Origin: Cichorium intybus
Lineage: Eukaryota; Streptophyta; Magnoliopsida; Asterales; Asteraceae
Reading direction: 5' to 3'
Assembly: GCA_023525715.1 (NCBI GenBank)
Contig: CM042013.1
Span: forward strand, 73,431,994-73,495,993
DNA length: 64,000 nt
The position numbers and the translations under genes were made by a program. Position 1 is the stretch's first letter. Every line of letters begins with the position of its first letter. Below, piece after piece: positions 56,890-64,000 of this stretch. Under the pieces are notes generated by a model. The model did no database searches and had not been told where the DNA came from. It saw only the letters and a list, made by a program, of their open reading frames with translations.

Positions 56890-57295
56890 TGTTAAATAGT
56901 GAATTGGGAATTAAAACCCGTCTGGATATTAGACATGCGCGTCGCGGCCCATTAGGGTTCCGCGTCGCGGTGGGCCGTAACAGTTAGGGCACGGCTAGGG
57001 TTTCAGTTTCCATTTGTAAAGCCTATAAATATAAAGGCTGGTCATTAGGGTTTAGAGTTGTCAAAGTCAGAAGTCATTAGTCAGAGGAGGCCGATTACTA
57101 ACAATCTAGGTATGCTCTGTAACACCTGTATTTAGCTCTGGAATAAAGAATACTCTCTCCTGCCCGTGGATGTAGGTCATCTTGGACCGAACCATGTAAA
57201 TCTGTGTGTCGTTACTTTGTGATTATATTTCCGCATTTATATTCTCGTTATTATTCCTGGGCAATAGGCTATAGATTTAGGTCTATTTCCTAACA
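56890..57295 (+). repeat. Copia 5' LTR, 406 bp, with primer-binding site
   Basis: It starts TGTTAAATAG and ends TTCCTAACA. The TATA box TATAAATATAAAGG lies near 57025. TGGTATCAGAGCC (57298-57310) follows, the initiator-Met tRNA primer-binding site. CGCGTCGCGG occurs twice upstream of the TATA (56939, 56962). Confidence 0.9.
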
Positions 57296-57591
57296 AGTGG
57301 TATCAGAGCCGCGGTTTCAGATCTGTAGTGTTAGATCTGTGGTTGTTAGTGGTTTTAGGTCTGCGTGTTTTAGATCTGGTTGTAGTTCTAGTTGATTAAA
57401 GTCGATAGTAGATCTAGGGTTTACGGCTGCCCGCGTCGCGTCTATTGAAAGACCGCATCGCGCTTGTTGAAAGATCGTGCTGTTCAAGCCCGCGCCGCAC
57501 CTGTTGAAGCCCGCGTCGCGACGACGTCGAGCAGTAAACAGTTTCGGGTTTACTCTAGTTTATCAAAGACTACAAGGATCAATTGATTGAA

Positions 57592-58437
57592 GATGTCATC
57601 TCACAAGTTCGATTTGGAGAAGTTTAATAGCTCGAATGATTTCACTTTGTGGAAGGTGAAGATGAAGGCTCTTCTGGTTCAACAAGGATGCATAGTTGCA
57701 GTGGAAGGAAAATATGCAAAGGACACGACAGATGCAGTGAAGAAGGAGATCGAGGGGAAAGCACATAGTGCTATTCTTTTGAGCTTGACGGATGAGGTAT
57801 TGAGGGAAGTTGTTGATCAACCTACAAGTAACGGTTGTAAACTTTCCGGATGGCAGAAGGTATTTGGAAGAAGCTCTGTGATACGTATCAGAACAGTTCT
57901 TTGACAAATAGGCTGTATCAGAAGCAACGGTTGTACACTTTTCGGATGGCAGAAGGTACTCAAGTAAAAGACTATCTTGATTCTTTCAATCGTATTATTC
58001 TAGATCTTCAATGAGTAGGAGTAAAGATTGATGATGAGGATCAACCCCTTATTTTGTTATGTTCACTGCCGAATTCACATAAGAACTTTGTTGATACTAT
58101 GTTGTATGGAAGAACAACAATTACTGTGAATGATGTGAAGGATTCTCTGCTGTCCAAGGAACTTAAACGTAGAGTTTCTGGGAATGAGGAGACATCCGGT
58201 TCAGGTTTGTTCGTTGGCAGAGGAAGGACATCGAATAAGAAAGATGGTGGAAATCGGAGTAAGTCACGTTCAAAATCGAAAGTTTCTGCAAAAGTCAAGT
58301 GTTATAACTGTAAGGAGAAGGGTCACTTCAAGAGAAATTGTCCATTGCTAAAAGGGGGAACGAAGAAAAGAGCAACAATGGTAGTGCAGCCATTGTTCAC
58401 GATGATTCTGATGAAGAGGACAGAGGTGATGTGTTGA
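57592..58437 (+). pseudogene. Copia gag with CCHC zinc knuckle
   Basis: The frame from the ATG at 57592 opens SSHKFDLEKFNSSNDFTLWK and runs to 57904, with the gag core WKVKMKALLVQQG. It is disrupted where a stretch of about 32 bp (57831-57862) duplicates sequence from 57923-57954. The frame is regained at about 57910-58012 (a stop at 58012) and 58054-58437, which holds LCSLPNSHKNFVDTMLYGR and the knuckle CYNCKEKGHFKRNC. The protease frame overlaps its end. Confidence 0.88.
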
Positions 58438-58865
58438 CTGTTTTTACATCTAGTTCTGTTGATGCATGGGTCTTGGATACTAGGGCATCTTATCATATGA
58501 CTTTACATCATGACTGGTTAGAATCTTTAAAAGACTTGAAAGGAACGGTGAAGTTGGGTGATGATTTGGTTGCTCAGGTCAAAGGAAGCGGTACGGTACA
58601 ATTTATGATGCACGATGGTATGGTCAGAAAGCTTGATTGCTGGTATGTTCCGGATCTTCGTAAGAACTTAATTTCTCTTACTACTTTAGCAAAGAATGGG
58701 TTGAAATACTCTGGTGAAGATAACTGGGTGAAGGTCACCAAGGGCTCTCTAGTAGTTATGAAAGGAAAGGTGCAGAAGAGTGGGGTTCCTGTCTTAGAAG
58801 GAAATTCGGTTAGGGGAACAGTGGCGGTTACTCAATCCTTAGAGAGTAGTAATGATAAGACATAG
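58338..58865 (+). pseudogene. Copia protease and GAG-pre-integrase
   Basis: The frame contains VDAWVLDTRASYHMT, the retropepsin active site where DSGAS/DTGAS is usual, so the glycine is replaced by arginine and activity should be lost. The typical G.V.LGDD and VPDLRKNLISLTTLAKNGLKY stretches follow. A stop at 58863 replaces the residue before LWHRRLGHMSEKG, the start of the GAG-pre-integrase domain, which continues to another stop at 58921. Confidence 0.88.
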
Positions 58866-59916
58866 TTGTGGCATAGAAGGTTGGGACATATGAGTGAGAA
58901 GGGTATGTCAATTCTGAGTAAATAGGGGCTGTTTGGTGCTGCGCTAACTGGAAAACTCAAGTTTTGTGAAGCTTGTGTCAAAGGCAAGCAACGCAGGGTG
59001 AAGTTTAGTTCGGGTAAACACACAAGCAAGGAAATCTTGGAGTACATTCACTCAGATTTGTGGGTCCCTCTCCGGTCGAGTCTCATAAAGGTCATCGATA
59101 CTTTGTGACTTTCATTGATGACTACTCAAGGAAGGTTTGGATATATTTTTTGAAGACTAAAGACGAAGTGTTTGGGAAGTTCAAGGAGTGGAAGAAGATG
59201 ATTGAAAAACAAACCAGAAAATCTGTCAAGACACTCAAAACTGACAATGGGTTGGAGTTCTGCAATGCCCTGTTTGACAACTTCTGCAAGGCAGAAGGTA
59301 TAGTCAGGCACCACACTTACGACACACACCACAGCAGAACGGAGTGGCAGAACGGATGAACCAAACACTGTTAGCGCGTGCTAGAAGCATGCGGTTATAT
59401 GCTGATTTATCGAAGAAATTATGGGTGGAAGCGGTTAATACTGCATGCTATCTGGTGAACAGATCACCATCAACTGCAATCGACTTTAAGACTCCTCAAG
59501 AGGTATGGTCTGGTAAACCTTCTGATTATTTTGGTTTAGGTATATTTGGTTGTCCTGCTTATGCTCATGTTAATGATGGTAAACTTGAGGCGAGGGCAAT
59601 GAAGTGCATATTTCTAGGGTATGCACATGGAGTGAAAAGTTATCGTCTGTGGTGTATAGAAGAAGGAAGAACTCCAAAATTTATTAATAGCAGAGATGTG
59701 ACCTTTGATGAGTCTGCTATGGTGAACCAAAGAGGAGGTGATACAAGTCATGTAGGGAAAGATCAGGGTGCGAACCAGAAGGTGGAGTTTGTCACACAAA
59801 TTCCAGACAGAATGGTGATAAATGAAGAACAACATGTCGGTGATGATCAGCATAGACGTGATGAAACTCATGAACAACCTAATGAGGATCAGTCTAGTAA
59901 TGCCGAGGCCGATTGA
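58866..59916 (+). pseudogene. Copia integrase
   Basis: The zinc finger (LWHRRLGHM ... CEACVKGKQ) lies before 59060. The core then gives HSDLW, YFVTFIDDYSRKVWIYFL, KTDNGLEFCN and, after a frameshift near 59340, NQTLLARARSMRLYADL, LWVEAVNTACYLVNRSPS, CIFLGYAHGVKSYRLW. The catalytic pattern of D, D and E is visible, but stops (58921, 59917) and the shift break the frame. Confidence 0.9.
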
Positions 59917-60111
59917 GGAAACGATGAGGATGAATCTATAGCAATGAGAAGAGAGAAAAGGAACACGAAGAAACCAGCTAGATATGTTGCATGTGTCACT
60001 AATGGTGATATTGGTTTTGTTGCATATGCACTAGCTGTTGGTCAAAACATTGGTACTGATGAGCATCTGTCCTACTAAGAGGCGGCGGCAAGTAAAGAAG
60101 GATCAAGCTGG

Positions 60112-61327
60112 TTGATGGCGATGAATGAAGAGATGCAATCTCTTGAGAAGAATGAAACGTGGGATCTTGTTCCATTACCTAAAGGAGTCAAACCGGTTGG
60201 ATGCAAATGGGTCTTTAAGAAAAAGGAAGGAATTCCAGGGGTTGAACCTAGAAGGTTCAAGGCACGGTTAGTGGCGAAGGGTTTTTCTCAAAAGGAAGGA
60301 ATCGACTATCACGAGGTTTTCTCACCGGTCGTGAAGCACAAGTCAATTCGGGTTCTTTTGGCTATGGTGAGTGCGTTTAATCTAAAGCTTGAACAGCTCG
60401 ATGTCAAAACTGCATTTCTTCATCGAAGCTTGGAGGAGAAGATATATATGTCACAGCCTGAAGGTTTTCTGGGTTCTAATAAGGATCATGTGTGTCTGTT
60501 GAAGAAATCTCTTTATGGTTTGAAGCAGTCTCCTAGACAATGGTACAAGAGATTTGATTCGTTTATGACTTCGCATGGCTACATTTGGAATCAGTTTGAT
60601 AATTGTGTCTACTTGAAGCAGTTGTCCAATGGGTCCTTTATTTATTTGTTGCTATAAGTTGATGATATGCTCATTGCAGCCAAGGAGATGGCTGAAATTA
60701 ATAACTTGAAAAAGCTTTTGGAAAGTGAGAGAAATGAAGGATTTGGGTGCAGCAAAGAAGATATTAGGGACGGAGATTCAGAGAGACAGGAAAGCTGGGT
60801 TCTTATATGTTTCTCAGAAGAAATATATTGAGAAATTCTTGCAGTCTGTCGGTATGGATCAGTCAAAACCAGTTGGAACTCCTTTGACAGCGCATTTTAA
60901 ATTAAACAGAAGTACTATACCAACTACTCATGAGGAAAAAGACTATATGAGTAGAGTTCCGTACTCAAGTGCAGTTGGAAGCCTTATGTATGCTATGGTC
61001 TGTACTAGACCTGATTTAGCACATGCGGTTAGTGTGGTTAGTAGGTTTATGGGTAATCCTGGGAAAGCTCGCTGGGAAGCGGTCAAGTGGATCCTGCGAT
61101 ACTTGAAGGGGACTAAGGATGTTTGTTTGGTCTATGGTGCTAATACTCATAGTAACTTGGTTAGATATGCAGACTTAGACTATGGTGGTGACTTGGTGAA
61201 AAGGAGATCGCTCACTTGTTATATTTTCACTTTGTTTGGATGTGCAGTCAGTTGGAAGTCAACTTTACAACCTACAGTTGCCTTGTCTACAACTGAAGCG
61301 GAACACATGTCAATGACTGAAGGTATA
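60112..61327 (+). pseudogene. Copia reverse transcriptase and RNase H start
   Basis: Frames 60112-60657 and 60725-61330 carry EEMQSLEKNETWDLV, GCKWVFKKKEG, KARLVAKGFSQKEG, DYHEVFSPVVKHKSIR, LDVKTAFLH, YGLKQSPRQWYKRF. A TAA at 60655 sits just before VDDMLIAA, so the YVDD tyrosine region is broken. Next are PYSSAVGSLMYAMVCTRPDLAHAVSVVSRFM, WILRYLKGTK, YADLDYGGD and VALSTTEAEHM. The RNase H is cut at 61327 by the Gypsy LTR. Confidence 0.92.
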
Positions 61328-63029
61328 TGATATTGCCTCATTTATACATATATTTCGGGCAATATCAAGTGCTTAAATATGTGTTTTTGGTTTAATTTTA
61401 CGATAAAATGTACTTAATCATTTTAATAACCAAAACACAGGAAAAATTGCTTGATTGAGAAGAAGGAGCTGAATTCAAGCCTTGGAATGAAGAAAATGGA
61501 GTAAAATATCTATCAGGAAAGGAGGAACCAAAAAAGAGCGTTTTCGGGACGAAAAAGCGAAGAAATAAGTCAAACAGACGAAGATCGCGACCCTATCTCA
61601 TAGGGATCGCGACCCTACTTCATGACGAAAGCGTGACAAATGGATGACCAAAGGATCGCGACTAGAAGGCAAAATCGCGACCTTACGGAGATCGCGACCC
61701 GATCACCTTGGGATCGCGACCCGACCTACGACCTACCACCCCACTCAATCGGGATCGTGGCCGACGGACCTACGCACTACATTGCAGATCGCGACCCGAT
61801 CCATAGAAGATCGCGACCCTACGGTCCCTGTCCAGCACTATAAATAGAGACTTAATCTTGATGTTTTTGACACACAAATTCAGATTATAAACTCTCTATC
61901 TGGAGAAACACCCTCTATTTCCCTGTTCTAAACCTCTCTTCATCAAGGTTTGAAGCTCTGCCAAGCGGAAGTCACGACAAACGATCAAGAACACCATTGC
62001 TCGGATATTCGGTTTGCTTACTATGTTTAGCTTTCTTATATATTCAGTGTGCTATTTGTCTTTGATTATGGAGTAATTCCATTGTGCTTTTACTTAGACT
62101 AGATGAAACTTATAATTATGTTTTGATTGATATAAATTCGGATATTACAAGTTTAATAATTTACTTTGCATGTTTATTTAACCGACTAATGTATATTAAG
62201 AATCTATCTTTGAAACTTATAACTGAATTATATTTAGTATAGATGACCATTCTTGCTAAATTAATTTGTATCATAATATATATATTTCATGTATATATTT
62301 ATGACTAGTGATTGACCAAATCCTAGGTTAAGTTACAAAGAAATAATCTTATATGCATTTGTTTTAATTGTATTAGTGGACCAAACTATACATCTTATTT
62401 TGATTTTCATGACCATTGATATCAAAAAGAAACAAATAAATCATGCAGAGTATGAATAAATAGAATGATTAATTAGAGTAATTGATTTACAGGACCAATG
62501 AGATTAATAACCCTTTTTAATCATAAAATTGGATTGTTGGACCAAGACATCTAATTAACTCAGAAATCAGTGTTTAACTTATTAATATCCATTGCACATT
62601 ATTATCAATCAGAATATTATTATAAGGAGTAATCACATCTGAGTAAAAGCATATTTTGTCAAACTATCCTTGCGGTTTAACTTCAAACCTTGTTACCATT
62701 TATTTACTTATTCTTTATTTATTTGATCATACAATCTCTTCACAATTACACAAAAACTCCCCCTTTTTATCTCTTTTTGTTATTATTATAAATTGTTAAT
62801 TGATAATTGGCTTTCTTAAACTTAAACAAATTCCCTTGGGTTCGACCCGGACTTATCATTAATATATTACAATCGATTAGGTACACTTGCCTAGTTGTGT
62901 TGTTTTCATTCAAGGTATTTCCCTGTTATAAATTCAAAACTTATGAAAAGACATTAAAAAGACAATATTGATCCTCAAATAAGTGATATCATTTTTGTAT
63001 ATAAAATATGTATGTCTGAAAACACATCA
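61328..63029 (+). repeat. Athila-like 5' LTR, about 1702 bp
   Basis: It starts TGATATTGCC and ends AACACATCA. A TATA box (TATAAATAGAG) lies at about 61840. Upstream of it, at 61583-61820, are about eight copies of GATCGCGACC plus one mutated copy. The rest is AT-rich. No gene is present. Confidence 0.88.
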
Positions 63030-63141
63030 AGTTTTTGGCGCCGTTGCCGGGGAATACGGTTTAAAGTAAAGAAATTCATTTATTAATTTAATTTATTTAT
63101 AATTTATTCTAGATCTCACCATTCTATTCCTCAGATAGTGT

Positions 63142-64000
63142 ATGACCAGGAGTTCAAATTCTCCTTTGACTCCACAGTTTCAAGAACCAGAAAGAGAATT
63201 CCGCAGACGACGAAGGCACACAAAACTAATGGCAGACATTGCAAATCTTTCTTTAGAAGAATATGCAAGTCGTACACAAGAAGAAACTGGCCAAGGACTA
63301 GTTCGTCCCACAATTCCGGATGGGACGCATTTTGAAATAAAAGGCCAATTTTTACATCTTCTAAGAGAAACTTTGTTCACAGGAAAAGATGCTGAAGATG
63401 CAAACCAGCATGTTGAATCCGTCCTGGAAATAGCCGATTACTTTCATATTCCTGGAGTCACAAAAGATGCTGTCATGTTACGAGTATTTCCAATAACACT
63501 CCAGGGAGCAGCGAAGAGATGGTTAAAGGCTGAACCCCCAAGAACAATTAAAACTTGGGAAGAACTAAAAACAAAATTTATTAAACAGTTTAGCCCACCT
63601 TCTAAAATCGCTAAAATGAAAGCTAAAATCCAAAATTTTCAACAAATGGATGATGAAACACTTTATGATGCATGGGACCGTTATAAAGAAATGTTACAAA
63701 ATTGCCCACAACATGATCTTAATCCACATCAAGTTGTGCAAACATTTTATAACGGAATTAATGTAACAACTCGTCAAATGGTTGATTCGCAGGGGCCAAT
63801 TCCAAAGAAAACTCCAGCAGACGGGTATGCATTAATCGAAGAATTAGCCCAACACTCGCATCAGTGGCATTCTTCAAGAGACTCTTCCCTGAGAAAAAAG
63901 CCATCAGATGATCAAGCCGATGGATTAGCAGCCCTAAATGCCAAACTAGACGCTTTGGGGCGAGACATGAAAAAGGTAAATCAAACAATCCATGCCATAC
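63142..64000 (+). CDS. Athila-like Gypsy gag polyprotein (partial, runs off the window)
   Basis: An uninterrupted frame of at least 286 codons starts at the ATG at 63142 (MTRSSNSPLTPQFQEPEREF followed by an Arg-rich stretch). It contains the retrotransposon gag core: GQFLHLLRETLFTGKDAEDA, VESVLEIADYFHIPGV, LRVFPITLQGAAKRWLKA, TWEELKTKFIKQFSPPSK and DETLYDAWDRYKEMLQNCP, then FYNGINVTTRQMVDSQ. Gag forms the virus-like particle that packages element RNA in the cytoplasm. A second in-frame ATG (MADIANLSLEEY, 63217) is possible. It is the only retroelement frame in the window with no stop, consistent with a recent insertion. The pol part must lie beyond 64000. Confidence 0.9.
   Translation, partial: MTRSSNSPLTPQFQEPEREFRRRRRHTKLMADIANLSLEEYASRTQEETGQGLVRPTIPDGTHFEIKGQFLHLLRETLFTGKDAEDANQHVESVLEIADYFHIPGVTKDAVMLRVFPITLQGAAKRWLKAEPPRTIKTWEELKTKFIKQFSPPSKIAKMKAKIQNFQQMDDETLYDAWDRYKEMLQNCPQHDLNPHQVVQTFYNGINVTTRQMVDSQGPIPKKTPADGYALIEELAQHSHQWHSSRDSSLRKKPSDDQADGLAALNAKLDALGRDMKKVNQTIHAI

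Larger units (their letters stand above)
56890..61327 (+). mobile_element. Copia element (plus strand), 5' part, interrupted by Athila-like Gypsy
   Basis: A 5' LTR, a primer-binding site and gag-pro-int-RT-RNase H follow in order. The element stops inside RNase H at 61327, where a Gypsy LTR begins. Multiple stops and frameshifts are present. Its 3' LTR is not in the window. Confidence 0.93.
61328..64000 (+). mobile_element. Athila-like Gypsy retrotransposon (5' part)
   Basis: A 1.7-kb LTR, a primer-binding site of the Asp-tRNA type (TGGCGCCGTTGCCGGGGA, 63036-63053) and an open gag frame run to the window edge. This primer site together with a large gag is typical of the Athila group of Ty3/Gypsy. 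It interrupts the RNase H of the plus-strand Copia; the candidate target duplication on this side is GTATA (61323-61327). It is the youngest insertion in the right-hand nest. Confidence 0.87.

Noticed and set aside
63138..63335. 65-residue frame at the gag start
   Set aside because: Out of frame with the long gag frame that starts at 63142 and continues to the window end.

Overview
The window is repeat-rich nuclear DNA of a flowering plant, very probably a eudicot. It contains a TIR-NB-ARC-LRR (TNL) immune receptor gene, a class missing from grasses, together with plant Copia, Gypsy, hAT, PIF/Harbinger, Stowaway, Tourist-like, LINE and tRNA-SINE sequences. The post-LRR domain of the TNL and the style of the repeats suggest Asteraceae, but that is inference. 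No intact host gene is present. Host-derived coding sequence is limited to a truncated PRP28/RH21-type helicase fragment (140-619), a TNL pseudogene on the minus strand (45083-50684) and one receptor-like kinase exon fragment (55078-55318).

Left third (1-25 kb). A captured helicase fragment is followed by an array of a 15-bp palindrome. Next come two terminal-inverted-repeat elements whose ends abut (TA)n tracts (1559-2062 and about 2132-5023), a LINE scrap and a SINE with a 15-bp target duplication (6926-7208). A three-level nest follows: an outer TIR element (about 7665-19030) contains a PIF/Harbinger element (8141-17871, TTA target duplication), which contains a Gypsy retrotransposon (8961-17688, LTRs of about 2.7 kb, TTTAA target duplication). 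Then come a Tourist-like element with a SINE inside it, a Stowaway MITE and long microsatellites, including about 740 bp of GTN triplets.

Middle (25-45 kb). A truncated Copia gag region and a LINE ORF1-like relic precede an autonomous-type hAT transposon (about 29950-42750). Its transposase is split by a Copia element (31450-41259, ACTTC target duplication). That Copia carries an internal tandem duplication of about 2.1 kb covering integrase and reverse transcriptase, with a filler sequence at the junction. A 5'-truncated LINE follows.

Right third (45-64 kb). The TNL locus can be followed through five exons. Its total is a whole number of codons (1187 including stop) once one surplus base and one hAT insertion with its 8-bp target duplication are discounted. 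It also carries a nonsense codon. After it lie an hAT MITE, a Tourist MITE and a solo LTR with its target duplication. The kinase exon is interrupted by a minus-strand Copia, which is interrupted by a plus-strand Copia, which is interrupted by an Athila-like Gypsy whose gag frame is open to the window edge.

No CRISPR array, operon, rRNA or functional tRNA gene was seen. The most informative signals are the nesting order, the TNL lesions, the (TA)n-bounded elements, the clustered palindromes and the Copia duplication.
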